Source of the DNA: Rubrivivax sp.
GTDB taxonomy: Bacteria > Pseudomonadota > Gammaproteobacteria > Burkholderiales > Burkholderiaceae_C
NCBI GenBank assembly: GCA_027491255.1
Contig: JAIXWM010000079.1
Span: 32,907 to 96,906, forward strand
Length of the DNA stretch: 64,000 bases
Direction of reading: 5' to 3'
The notes below the pieces were generated by a model. That model had not been told where the DNA came from, did no database searches, and saw nothing but the letters and a program-made list of their open reading frames with translations. Both the position numbers and the translations under genes were made by a program. The number at the start of each line of letters is the position of its first letter. Positions within the stretch are counted from its first letter, which is position 1. Of the stretch, positions 1 through 7,570 are shown piece by piece.

Positions 1-612
1 GTGGAAGCCCTCATCGAAGCCGTCGACGCCGCCTGCGCAGACCCCCGCACCCACACCCTGGTGCTGCGCGGGCAGGGCCGGCACTTCTGCACCGGGCTGG
101 ACCTGTCGGACCTGGACACCACCACCGACGCCGAGTTGCTGCTGCGCCTGGTGCGCATCGAGACCCTGCTCGCGCGCCTGTGGCACGCGCCGCTGCGGAC
201 CGTGGCCTTGGCCCAGGGCCGCGCCTGGGGCGCGGGCGCCGACCTCTTCGTGGCCTGCGAGCAGCGCGTCGCGCTGCCGGGGGCGAGCTTCCGCTTTCCC
301 GGGGCGCAGTTCGGCATCGTGCTCGGCACGCGCCGGCTGGCCGAGCGCGTCGGCACCGACGCCGCGCGCGCCGCCGTCATCGGCGGGCTCGAGCTCGACG
401 CCGAGGAAGCGCTGCGCTGCGGCCTCGCCTGCGCCGCGCAGGACAGCCCCTTCGAGCCCCGCGTCGACGCCGCCACCGCGCGCGCCCTGCGCGCGGCCAC
501 GCGCGCCGACCACCGCGACGCCGACCTCGCCGCCCTCGTGCGCTCGGCCGCCGAGCCCGGGCTGCGCGAGCGCGTCGCCGCCTACCGCCAGCGGACGGCC
601 GGCCGCGCCTGA
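1..612 (+). CDS. Crotonase-family protein, 5' end cut off by the window
   Basis: The visible 203 residues are the body of an enoyl-CoA hydratase/isomerase fold that should act on an acyl-CoA. The first oxyanion-hole segment is GRHFCTGLDL (about residues 26-35) and the second is the GAGADL stretch near residue 77. The normal N-terminal strand with its R-P-x-x-x-N-A signature is absent, so the codon at base 1 is probably internal and the start lies upstream. The two glutamates of true hydratases are not seen: the positions read D (GAGADL) and A (PGAQFG). The reaction is therefore uncertain, and an isomerase or lyase of the superfamily is as likely. The gene precedes the DUF1028 gene on the same strand by 26 bases. 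Confidence 0.85.
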   Translation: MEALIEAVDAACADPRTHTLVLRGQGRHFCTGLDLSDLDTTTDAELLLRLVRIETLLARLWHAPLRTVALAQGRAWGAGADLFVACEQRVALPGASFRFPGAQFGIVLGTRRLAERVGTDAARAAVIGGLELDAEEALRCGLACAAQDSPFEPRVDAATARALRAATRADHRDADLAALVRSAAEPGLRERVAAYRQRTAGRA

Positions 613-638
613 GTGACCCCCTGCTGCCGCAGGCGACG

Positions 639-1520
639 ATGGCCTTCACCACCCCGGAACGGCCCCTCCCCGCCCGCTGGCGGGCAGCGGCCCTGGCCCT
701 GCTGCTGACCGCGCTGGCGCCGCTGCCGGCCGCAGCCACCTGGTCGGTCGTCGCCGTCGACCAGGCCACCGGCCGGGTGGCCATCGCCTCGGCCACCTGC
801 CTCGACCGCGACGACCAGTTCCTGCCCAGGCTGCAGGCCGTGGTGGTGCCGGGCAAGGGCGTGGCCGCGGCCCAGGCCGCGGTCGACCTCACGCACCGCA
901 ACCAGAAGCTCATCCAGGCGGAACTGCAGAAAGGCACCGACCCCGCCCGCATCATCGGGCTGCTCGGCAGGGATCTGCTGTTCGCGTCGCGCCAGTTCGG
1001 CATCGTCGACCTGCAGGGGCGCTCGGCCGGGCACACCGGCAGGCACAACCACGCGGTCGCGCAGAACGCGCAGGGCCAGGTGCCCGGCACCGGCATCCAC
1101 TACGCGATCCAGGGCAACATCCTGCGCTCAGGCGACGTCGTGCCGCGGGCGGTGGAGGCTTTCCTCGGCACGACCGGCGCGCTGACCGACCGGGTGATGG
1201 CGGCCCTGGAGGCCGCCGACGCGGCCGGCGGCGACAGCCGCTGCGCCTGCCCGCCGCCCCAGCCCGAGGCACCCGCGCCGGCCATACCCTGTGACGGCAA
1301 GACCTCGCACGTGGCCTACATCCTGATGGCCGAGCCCGACGCCGCCGCCGTCACGTCAGCCCACCACGGCGGCCCTCACGCGCTTTACCTCACAGTGTCC
1401 CAGCCCGGGCTGACCCAGGGCGCCGGCCAGGTGCGCGAAGGCGAGAACCTGAACCCGGTCAGGACACTGCGCATGCGCTATGACGCCTGGCGGCGGGGGC
1501 AAGCGGCGGAGTACCGCTGA
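639..1520 (+). CDS. Secreted DUF1028-family protein
   Basis: A protein of 293 residues. The ATG at 639 is followed by a clear signal peptide: basic n-region, a leucine/alanine core, and a likely cleavage after AAA near residue 32. The mature part begins TWSVVAVDQATGRVAIASAT, the typical start of the DUF1028 family, whose fold resembles Ntn-hydrolases; function is not established for most members. A region rich in Pro, Ala and Cys (about residues 200-225, including CACPPPQ) looks like a linker. The gene sits alone, downstream of a crotonase gene and just before the FitA operator-like repeat. Family assignment is from pattern; the secreted location is inferred from the signal peptide. Confidence 0.8.
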   Translation: MAFTTPERPLPARWRAAALALLLTALAPLPAAATWSVVAVDQATGRVAIASATCLDRDDQFLPRLQAVVVPGKGVAAAQAAVDLTHRNQKLIQAELQKGTDPARIIGLLGRDLLFASRQFGIVDLQGRSAGHTGRHNHAVAQNAQGQVPGTGIHYAIQGNILRSGDVVPRAVEAFLGTTGALTDRVMAALEAADAAGGDSRCACPPPQPEAPAPAIPCDGKTSHVAYILMAEPDAAAVTSAHHGGPHALYLTVSQPGLTQGAGQVREGENLNPVRTLRMRYDAWRRGQAAEYR

Positions 1521-1532
1521 ACACCGCATGGC

Positions 1533-1558
1533 TGCATGCAAATCCATAGGATGCATGC
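1533..1558. promoter_or_regulatory. Candidate FitA autoregulatory operator
   Basis: Perfect 7-bp inverted repeat GCATGCA (1534-1540) and TGCATGC (1552-1558) with an 11-bp spacer. It lies between the end of the DUF1028 gene and the fitA start. The arms are themselves near-palindromic. FitAB-type ribbon-helix-helix antitoxins are known to bind inverted repeats ahead of their own operon, so this is the natural operator candidate. Binding is inferred. Confidence 0.5.
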
Positions 1559-1583
1559 GCCCAATGCCTCCGAGGAGCCGCCC

Positions 1584-1838
1584 GTGGCCATGCTGACCGT
1601 ACGCAATCTGCCCGACGAAGTGCACCGCGCGTTGCGGCTTCGTGCCGTGCGGCACGGCCACAGCATGGAGGCCGAGGTGCGTGAGATCCTGGAGCTTGCG
1701 GTCAGCCCCGAGGGGCGCGTGAAGCTGGGGGCTCTACTGGCAGACACGGGGCGCGAGGCCGGACTGAGCGACGAGGAGTTTGCCGTGTTCGAGCAGGTGC
1801 GCGACAAGACGCCCTCGCGCCCCGTGAGCTTCGAATGA
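1584..1838 (+). CDS. fitA: FitA-like ribbon-helix-helix antitoxin
   Basis: An 84-residue antitoxin beginning MAMLTVRNLPDEVHRALRLR. The N-terminal 45 residues are a ribbon-helix-helix DNA-binding domain of the FitA/VapB (CopG-like) type with the usual S-M-E-A-E-V-R-E-I-L helix. The C-terminal tail, rich in acidic residues, should wrap the toxin. I chose the GTG at 1584 because a GAGGAG ribosome-binding site lies six bases upstream; an ATG at 1590 is the alternative. The stop overlaps the toxin ATG by four bases (ATGA), the usual translational coupling. The cognate toxin is the PIN protein that follows. Autoregulation through the repeat at 1533-1558 is inferred. Confidence 0.85.
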   Translation: MAMLTVRNLPDEVHRALRLRAVRHGHSMEAEVREILELAVSPEGRVKLGALLADTGREAGLSDEEFAVFEQVRDKTPSRPVSFE

Positions 1839-2368
1839 TCCTGCTCGACACCCACGTGGTGCCGGAGCCGCTGTGTCAGGCCCCCGCGCCGCAGGTGATC
1901 GCCAGGCTCGATGCCCAGGCGCTGGGCGCCCTGTTCCTCTCCGCGATCACGGTGGCCGAGTTGCAGGCCGGCATCGCCCTGCTGCCGCCCGGCAGGCGAC
2001 GCTCAGGCTTGCAGGACAACTTGGAACAGCGCGTGCTCCCGCTGTTTGCCGGCCGCGTGCTGGCCTTCGACCCGGCATGTAACCAGCCCTACGCTGAACT
2101 GATGGCCCAGGCCCGACGGGCCGGACTGGCCATCTCCACAGCCGATGGCTGCATTGCAGCCATCGCCGCAGCCCATGGCTTGGCCGTGGCGACGCGGGAC
2201 ACCCGCCCCTTCGAGGCCGCAGGCGTCGGCGTCATCAACCCGTGGACATGCCGACCCGTCGCCCTTCTCTCTGCGTGCCGCATCGCCGCGCCAGGCCAGG
2301 CGCGCCGCGACACGAAGTTCAAGGCAGCGCCGCCAGCGCAGCCTCAGGCGCCTTGTCGAGCACCTTGA
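1835..2368 (+). CDS. fitB: FitB/VapC-like PIN-domain toxin with extended C-terminus
   Basis: PIN-domain ribonuclease toxin, partner of the preceding antitoxin. The four acidic active-site residues are present: D5 (MILLDTH), E42 (VAEL), D104 (TADG) and D122 (TRDT). Two things are odd. The usual D-T-N motif reads D-T-H, and S-E-P reads P-E-P. Also, family members normally stop just after VINPW, here residues 133-137, but this frame has no stop there and runs on for 40 Arg/Ala/Pro-rich residues, ending antisense inside the brnA-like gene. A lost stop codon or a decayed toxin are both possible. A functional end near base 2245 would be family-typical. Confidence 0.8.
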   Translation: MILLDTHVVPEPLCQAPAPQVIARLDAQALGALFLSAITVAELQAGIALLPPGRRRSGLQDNLEQRVLPLFAGRVLAFDPACNQPYAELMAQARRAGLAISTADGCIAAIAAAHGLAVATRDTRPFEAAGVGVINPWTCRPVALLSACRIAAPGQARRDTKFKAAPPAQPQAPCRAP

Positions 2369-2654
2369 GCAGGGACTTGGCCGCCCCGGTCGGGCAACGC
2401 TTGCCTTGCTCCCAGTTGCGAATCGTGTCGAGAGGCACGTCGATCCGTGCGGCGAACTCAGCCTGACTGAAACCCAGGCGCCTTCGCACCCGCCGGGCAA
2501 ACCTGGCCGCGTCGAGCATGGCGTCGGCATCATCCGCCGCCTGATGCGCGGCGATCTCGGCCTCGGTGGTCGCGTCCACGCGGCGCGGATCGATACGCCC
2601 CCCTGGCGGAGATCCATCAACGCGGGTGTCCATCGTCATCCGTACGGTTTTCAT
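2319..2654 (-). CDS. Helix-turn-helix antitoxin paired with BrnT (BrnA role)
   Basis: A protein of 111 residues from the ATG at 2654. After a charged N-terminal part (about 1-45), the C-terminal half is an XRE-like helix-turn-helix: FARRVRRRLGFSQAEFAARI, then a recognition helix region DVPLDTIRNWEQGKRCP. It overlaps the 3' end of the brnT gene by 38 bases, so the two are translated together, and by family precedent it should neutralise BrnT and repress the operon. Several in-frame starts exist (2669, 2654, 2639, 2633); a GAGA stretch upstream favours 2654 only weakly. Its 3' end lies opposite the readthrough tail of the FitB-like toxin. Confidence 0.8.
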   Translation of the reverse strand: MKTVRMTMDTRVDGSPPGGRIDPRRVDATTEAEIAAHQAADDADAMLDAARFARRVRRRLGFSQAEFAARIDVPLDTIRNWEQGKRCPTGAAKSLLKVLDKAPEAALAALP

Positions 2655-2928
2655 ACCTTGCAATCTCACGCTGATTGGCTTTACGGGCGGAAATGATGCG
2701 GATCGTGCCGCCTCTGGGCGTGTAGGCCAAGACGTACAAGCGCCCTTCGATGCGGCCCGTCAGGGTGTAGCGGTCTTCTCCATAGCTGTACCGCGTGTCT
2801 TGCCGGACGAGGCGGTCGGGATCGGCGAACGCATGAGCGGCATAGGCGAAGTCGAAGCCACGCAGCAAGAAGCAGGACTCACTCTTGCCTTCGTCCCACT
2901 CGAATCTGATCGGGACAGTGTAGTTCAT
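2617..2928 (-). CDS. brnT: BrnT-family ribonuclease toxin
   Basis: A protein of 103 residues starting MNYTVPIRFEWDEGKSE. The FEWDEGK segment (about residues 9-15), the DFAYAAHAFADPDR region and the C-terminal TIRIISARKANQREIARYE (about residues 79-97) are the conserved blocks of BrnT, a small RelE-like fold RNase. Upstream in-frame starts exist (2997) but the family begins at the ATG at 2928, which also lies inside a palindrome. Toxin precedes antitoxin, the usual order for BrnTA. The two modules fitAB and brnT-antitoxin converge tail to tail. Confidence 0.88.
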   Translation of the reverse strand: MNYTVPIRFEWDEGKSESCFLLRGFDFAYAAHAFADPDRLVRQDTRYSYGEDRYTLTGRIEGRLYVLAYTPRGGTIRIISARKANQREIARYENRTDDDGHPR

Positions 2929-2937
2929 TGAACCACA
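2919..2937. promoter_or_regulatory. Palindrome over the brnT start codon, candidate operator
   Basis: A 19-bp interrupted palindrome: TGT (2919-2921), GTTCA (2923-2927), centre T, TGAAC (2929-2933), ACA (2935-2937). Its centre is the first base of the brnT start codon. BrnA-type antitoxins autoregulate their operon, so the HTH antitoxin could bind here and block transcription or initiation. The role is inferred from position and symmetry only. Confidence 0.4.
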
Positions 2938-3132
2938 GTGACGGTGAAGGGCCATCGCCACGGGGCACGCAAGCGCCCGCGGAGTACTCGTCAGCACGGC
3001 TCGGCGGCCCCGAGGCTAGCGCTCCGCAGGCCTGTGCTCGTGGAAGACGGAGGCGCATGGCCTGCGGCCCGAAGGTCTCCAGCGCCCGGATGACCCCTGC
3101 CCTCCAGCGCACACACCATCCCCTGCCTCCCC

Positions 3133-3912
3133 TCACACCAACCCCGCGTAAGCCCCCCCGTCCAGTTGCAGGTTCTGCCCCGTGATGAAGCCTGCGTCAG
3201 CGCCGCAGAGAAAGGCGCAGGCGACGCCGAACTCCTCGGGGCGGCCGAAGCGGCGCGCCGGCAAGGTGTCGGCGATGCGCTGGCGCGCCTGGTCGCGTGT
3301 GATGCCGTGCTCGGCCATCAGGCGGCGCGCCATGAACTCCTGGCGCGGGGTGTCGAAGCTCTCGGGCAGCAGCTGGTTGATCGTCACGTTGTCGACGACG
3401 GCCTCGCGCGCGAGCGCCTTGCTCACCGCGGTGAGCCCGGCGCGCGCGGCGGTGGACAAGCCCATCGCGGCGTGCGGCGTCTTCACCATGGCCGAGGTGA
3501 TGTTGACGATGCGGCCGAAGCGGCGCTCGCGCATGCCGGGCAGCACGGCGCGGATCAGCAGCACGCCGGCGATCAGATTGGCCTCGAGTGCGCCGAGCCA
3601 GGCCGCATGGTCCCAGTCGGCCAGGGTGCCCGGCGGCGGGCCGGCGTTGTTGTTGACCAGGATGTCGGGCTCGGGGCAGGCGGCCAGCAGCTCGCCGCGG
3701 CCGGTCTCGGTGTTCAGGTCGGCCGCCACGGTGTGCACGGTGGCGCCGGTGGCCGCGTGCAGCGCGGCGGCGGCGGCCTCGAGCGGCGCTGCGCGCCGGG
3801 CGTTCAGCCAGACTTCGCAGCCCTCCTGTGCCAGCGCCTGCGCGCAGGCCAGGCCCAGCCCCTGCGAAGAGGCGCACACCAGTGCGCGGCGGCCGCGGAT
3901 GCCCAGGTCCAT
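3133..3912 (-). CDS. SDR-family oxidoreductase-like protein lacking the catalytic Tyr/Lys
   Basis: A classical-length short-chain dehydrogenase fold of 259 residues. The cofactor loop reads ASSQGLG (about residues 14-20) and the structural N-N-A-G reads VNNNAGPP. The catalytic Ser is present in NITSAMV, but counting 13 and 17 residues on from it, where Y and K are expected, gives S and R (MGLSTAARAGL). The C-terminus FITGQNLQLDGGAYAGLV is typical of FabG-like members. It may be a non-canonical or non-catalytic SDR of the GLSxxAR subgroup seen near CoA-catabolic genes. A GAGAGGA site precedes the ATG. It is the last gene of the minus-strand catabolic run, 23 bases after the GMC gene. Confidence 0.85.
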   Translation of the reverse strand: MDLGIRGRRALVCASSQGLGLACAQALAQEGCEVWLNARRAAPLEAAAAALHAATGATVHTVAADLNTETGRGELLAACPEPDILVNNNAGPPPGTLADWDHAAWLGALEANLIAGVLLIRAVLPGMRERRFGRIVNITSAMVKTPHAAMGLSTAARAGLTAVSKALAREAVVDNVTINQLLPESFDTPRQEFMARRLMAEHGITRDQARQRIADTLPARRFGRPEEFGVACAFLCGADAGFITGQNLQLDGGAYAGLV

Positions 3913-3935
3913 CGTCGGGTCCTCTCAGACGTTCA

Positions 3936-5600
3936 TCAGGGGGTGGGCGCCAACACCGCGGGTGGCGGCGCCGGGCAGCCCAGCATCAGGTCGGCCGCCT
4001 TGTCGGCGATCATCAGCGTGGCGGCGTTGGTGTTGCCGCCGACGATGGTGGGCATCACCGACGCATCGGCCACGCGCAGGCCGGCGACGCCGCGCACGCG
4101 CAGCTGCGGGTCGGTCACGGCCGCGGGGCCGGTGCCCATGGCGCAGGTGCCCACCGGGTGGTGGGTGATGCCGGCCAGCGCGCGGATCGCGTCGTCGAGC
4201 TCGGCGTCGCTGCGCAGGTCGGCGCCGGGCAGCACCTCAGTGCCCACCAGCGCGGCCAGCGCCGGCTGGCGGTACAGGACGCGCGCGGCGCGCAAGCCGG
4301 CACGCATGGTGGCGAAGTCCTGCGGGTGGGTGAACAGGTTCAGCGCGATGCGCGGCGCCTCACGCGGATCGGTGGAGCGCAGCGTGACACGGCCGCGGCT
4401 CTTCGAATAGAGCTGGCAGACGGTGACGTAGAAGGCATGCGGCTGCGCCGGCGCGAGCAGCGGGAACCACAGCCGCGCATCCAGCCGCACGGGGTTGCAC
4501 AGCAGCTGAATATCGGGGCGGTCGATCGCGGGGTCGGCGGGGTCACTCTTCAGCAGCACCGTGCCGTGGCAGATCTGCGTGGCGAACGGCCCCGTGCCGG
4601 CGAAGGCCCAGCGCAGCACCGACAGCACCGCGCGGTCCAGCCGCAGCTGACGCAGGAAGGTCAGCGGCTGCAGCGCCTTGAACTGCAGCGGCATGCGCGG
4701 GTGCTCGACCAGGTTGGCGCCGACACCGGGCAGCGCCTGCCGCACCGCGATGCCCAGGCGCTGCAGGTCCTCACCCGGGCCGATACCCGACAGCATCAGC
4801 AGCTGCGGGCTGCCGTAGGCGCCGGCGCAGAGAACGACCTCGCGCCGCGCGCGCACGCGCTGCACGCGCCCGCCGCGCTCGAGCTCGACGCCGACAGCGC
4901 ACCCGTCCTCCAGCAGCACGCGCTGCGTCAGCGCCTGCGTCCACACCTGCAGGTTGGGGCGCCCACGCACCGGCCGCAGGTAGGCGCGCGCGCTGCTGTG
5001 GCGGCGCCCGCGGCGGTCGATGGCGACGTCGCCACGCGCGATGCCGTCGTGGCGCGCGCCGTCGTAGTCCTCGTTCACGTGGTGCCCGGCCTGGCGCGCG
5101 GCCTCGCGCAGCGGCTCGGCCAGCAGGTGGCGCTCGTCGATGGCGCGCACCTGCAGCGGGCCGTCGCCGCCGTGGAAGGGGCCAGCCCCGCGCCAGTTCG
5201 ATTCGCTGCGCATGAAGTAGGGCAGCACCTCGGCGTAGCTCCAGCCGGCGCAGCCGGCGGCGGCCCAGTCGTCGAAGTCGCGCCGGTCGCCGCGAATGTG
5301 GAACATGCCGTTGATCGACGACGAGCCCCCGAGCACGCGTCCGCGCGGCACGGGCACGACGCGGCCGCCGAGCGCCGGTTCGGGCTCGCTCGAGTAGCCC
5401 CAGTTCAGCGCGCGGCGCTGCACCACGCGCGTGAAGCCCGCCGGCATGCGCACCAGCGGGTGGGCGTCGCTGCCGCCGGCCTCGAGCAGCAGCACCTGCT
5501 GCCCGGGCTGCGCGCTCAGCCGGTTGGCCAGCACGCAGCCGGCCGTGCCGGCGCCGACGACGACGAAATCGACCTCGTGGTCCCAGGACACTGCAGTCAT
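3936..5600 (-). CDS. GMC-family FAD-dependent alcohol oxidoreductase
   Basis: A 554-residue glucose-methanol-choline oxidoreductase that should oxidise an alcohol using FAD. It begins with the dinucleotide-binding motif VVVGAGTAGCVLANRLS (about residues 12-28), then the GMC signature GRVLGGSSSINGMFHIRG near residue 85. The C-terminal HHPVGTCAMG carries the catalytic His, and the following VGGNTNAATLMIADKA block completes the FAD site. The ATG at 5600 has a strong site (GGGGAGGTGA) that overlaps the stop of the upstream crotonase gene, so the two are coupled. The open frame continues upstream but without family homology. Substrate unknown; context suggests a hydroxylated intermediate of the ring-degradation route. 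Confidence 0.9.
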   Translation of the reverse strand: MTAVSWDHEVDFVVVGAGTAGCVLANRLSAQPGQQVLLLEAGGSDAHPLVRMPAGFTRVVQRRALNWGYSSEPEPALGGRVVPVPRGRVLGGSSSINGMFHIRGDRRDFDDWAAAGCAGWSYAEVLPYFMRSESNWRGAGPFHGGDGPLQVRAIDERHLLAEPLREAARQAGHHVNEDYDGARHDGIARGDVAIDRRGRRHSSARAYLRPVRGRPNLQVWTQALTQRVLLEDGCAVGVELERGGRVQRVRARREVVLCAGAYGSPQLLMLSGIGPGEDLQRLGIAVRQALPGVGANLVEHPRMPLQFKALQPLTFLRQLRLDRAVLSVLRWAFAGTGPFATQICHGTVLLKSDPADPAIDRPDIQLLCNPVRLDARLWFPLLAPAQPHAFYVTVCQLYSKSRGRVTLRSTDPREAPRIALNLFTHPQDFATMRAGLRAARVLYRQPALAALVGTEVLPGADLRSDAELDDAIRALAGITHHPVGTCAMGTGPAAVTDPQLRVRGVAGLRVADASVMPTIVGGNTNAATLMIADKAADLMLGCPAPPPAVLAPTP

Positions 5601-5608
5601 CGACCGGC

Positions 5609-6400
5609 TCACCTCCCCTCGAAGCGCGGCGCACGCTTCTCGGCCCAGGCGCGCGCGCCCTCCTGCAGGTCGTCCGAGGCGCCGGCGCGGGCGATGTCGC
5701 CGGCCAGTTCGGCAGCGTCCAGCGTGCCACGGGCGATGCGGCGCAGGTGCTTCTTCATCCCCTGGACGGCCAGGGGGGCGAGCGCCGCCAGGTGCGCGCA
5801 CAGCGCGTCGGCAAGCGCCGGCACGCCGGCGGTGTCGGCCGCCATGCGGTCGAGCAGTTGCAGTTGCTGCATCTGCGCCGCGTCGAGCCGGTCCACGGCC
5901 AGCAGGATGCGGCGGGCCGCGGGCAGCCCGACGGTGTGGACGAAGCGCTCGAGGCCGCCGCGGTAGTAGTGCAGGCCGAGCTGCGCCGCCGGCACCATCA
6001 TCTGGCTGGCCGGCCCGCCGACACGGAAGTCGCAGGCCAGCGCGAGGTCCGCCGCGCCGCCGAAGGCCCCGCCCTGCAGCACCGCCACCGTGAGCGGGCG
6101 CGCGCGCTCCAGCGCATCGGACAGCGCGTCGAAGCGGTCGCCCGCGCCGTCGCGCTCGCCGCTGACCTGCCCGATGTGAAAGCCGCTGCAGAAATGCCGG
6201 CCCTCTCCCTGCAGCTTCAGCACCCGCACGCTGGCGCACGCGTCGACCTCGGCCAGATGCGACTCCAGGCAGCGCAGATCGTCGAGGTCGAGCCGGTTCG
6301 CCACGGCCGGGCGGCGCAGGGTGATCGTCGCCAGCTCGCCATCGACGGCCAGCAGCGGCGGGGCACCGGGCGGCGCGGCGCTGTCGGGCGCCGCCGTCAT
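5609..6400 (-). CDS. Crotonase-family protein, hydratase glutamates not conserved
   Basis: A 263-residue crotonase. The first oxyanion segment is GEGRHFCSGF (about residues 65-74) and the second GGAFGGAADLALACD (about 110-124). The positions of the two hydratase glutamates read D (AADLALA) and Q (PAAQLGLHYY), so simple hydration of enoyl-CoA is doubtful; ring opening, isomerisation or hydrolysis are alternatives. The ATG at 6400 has an AGGAGG site four bases upstream. It lies between the LigB-type dioxygenase and the GMC gene on the same strand, and should act on a CoA thioester made by the synthetase or CoA transferase of the cluster. Confidence 0.88.
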   Translation of the reverse strand: MTAAPDSAAPPGAPPLLAVDGELATITLRRPAVANRLDLDDLRCLESHLAEVDACASVRVLKLQGEGRHFCSGFHIGQVSGERDGAGDRFDALSDALERARPLTVAVLQGGAFGGAADLALACDFRVGGPASQMMVPAAQLGLHYYRGGLERFVHTVGLPAARRILLAVDRLDAAQMQQLQLLDRMAADTAGVPALADALCAHLAALAPLAVQGMKKHLRRIARGTLDAAELAGDIARAGASDDLQEGARAWAEKRAPRFEGR

Positions 6401-6499
6401 GCGGCCTCCTGCGCCTGCGGCGCGTCAATTCGGGTGTCGGGCATCGTCAGGGCTCGCGCGCCGGGTCGGCGCCACAGGGTTCGCATCGCAAGGCGTCCG

Positions 6500-7501
6500 T
6501 CACGGCACAGTCTGCCAGGTCGCGAACGCCAGCCCGGTGCCGGTGAGCGCCGGGCTGCGGTAGCAGGGGATGTAGTCGACGGGGCCGAGTTCGAGGTCGC
6601 GCGCCATCGCGCCGACGACGATCCAGTTGCGGATCTCGGAGCTGCCCGCCTGCAGCCGGGCCACGTCCAGCGCGGCCAGGGCGGGCAGGTCCTTGCGGCG
6701 GATGGCGTCGAGCACGCGGGCGTCGAGCTCCTCGTCGACGACGAAGTGCGACAAGCCGCCCGAGGCGATGACGCCCACGCGCAGGTCTTCCGGCCACAAG
6801 GCCACCAGTTCGCGCAATGCCGAGCCCAGCGCCACGCAGCGCCGCGGCGTGGGCTGGTTGGGCGCATCGAAGGTGTTCAGGATCACCGGGATCACCGGCA
6901 GCTCCGCGCCACGCAGCAGCCGCCGGTGGACGAACTGGAAGGCATGACCCTCGCTCTGCCCGTCCTCCAGCCCGCCCATCGCGGCGATGTCGAAATCGCG
7001 GTCGCAGAGCTGGCGCGTCAGCCAGGCCGCGAGGTCGGCGCGCACCGGGTACTCGCGGTCGGCCCCAGGCTCGTGGCGCCACATGCGCGCGGTCTTGATC
7101 CACGGGTCGGCAGGCGAAGGCAGCTCGCGCCGCGTGTTGCGGATGGTCGGGCCGTGAAAGATGGCGATGGCCGGGTTGTTGCTGGTGCGGAAGAGCTCGG
7201 TCTGGTCGTCGCCGACGATCAACAACACGTCCAGGCGCGCCGCGGCGATGGCATCGGCCACGCGGTCCATGGCCGCCTGGGCGGCGCCATAGCGCTGGCT
7301 CATCACCTCGGGCGTCTGCAGTGCTTGCGCGTGCGGCGGCACGGCAGCGAGCAGGGTCGCGTAGTCGGTCGGTCGCCCCTGGCGGTCGAAGTAGTGCGCG
7401 TTCTTCTGGTCGAGGACGCGAAACCCGTGCATCCAGTCCTCGCGCTGCGCCACCAGCATGATGCTGTGCGACGAGCCGAAGGCGGCGACGAGGCGGGCCA
7501 T
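6500..7501 (-). CDS. LigB-type (class III) extradiol ring-cleavage dioxygenase
   Basis: A 333-residue protein of the family of protocatechuate 4,5-dioxygenase beta subunit and gallate dioxygenase, which open catechol-type rings with Fe(II) and oxygen. H12 (GSSHS) matches the first iron ligand, H57 (PPHAQ) is the likely second, E289 in SSEIRNW the third, and H252 in GGLSHF the acid/base His. No separate LigA-like small subunit gene is seen next to it. It sits in the middle of the minus-strand CoA-catabolism run and complements the divergent Rieske oxygenase and LigJ-like hydratase, so the cluster probably degrades an aromatic ring. The substrate cannot be read from sequence. Confidence 0.87.
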   Translation of the reverse strand: MARLVAAFGSSHSIMLVAQREDWMHGFRVLDQKNAHYFDRQGRPTDYATLLAAVPPHAQALQTPEVMSQRYGAAQAAMDRVADAIAAARLDVLLIVGDDQTELFRTSNNPAIAIFHGPTIRNTRRELPSPADPWIKTARMWRHEPGADREYPVRADLAAWLTRQLCDRDFDIAAMGGLEDGQSEGHAFQFVHRRLLRGAELPVIPVILNTFDAPNQPTPRRCVALGSALRELVALWPEDLRVGVIASGGLSHFVVDEELDARVLDAIRRKDLPALAALDVARLQAGSSEIRNWIVVGAMARDLELGPVDYIPCYRSPALTGTGLAFATWQTVP

Positions 7502-7570
7502 GGGGGGCGTGCTCCTGGGGTGGCTGATCCGTGACGGCGGGGGGGACGCGATGCGGGCCTGCGACAGGCG

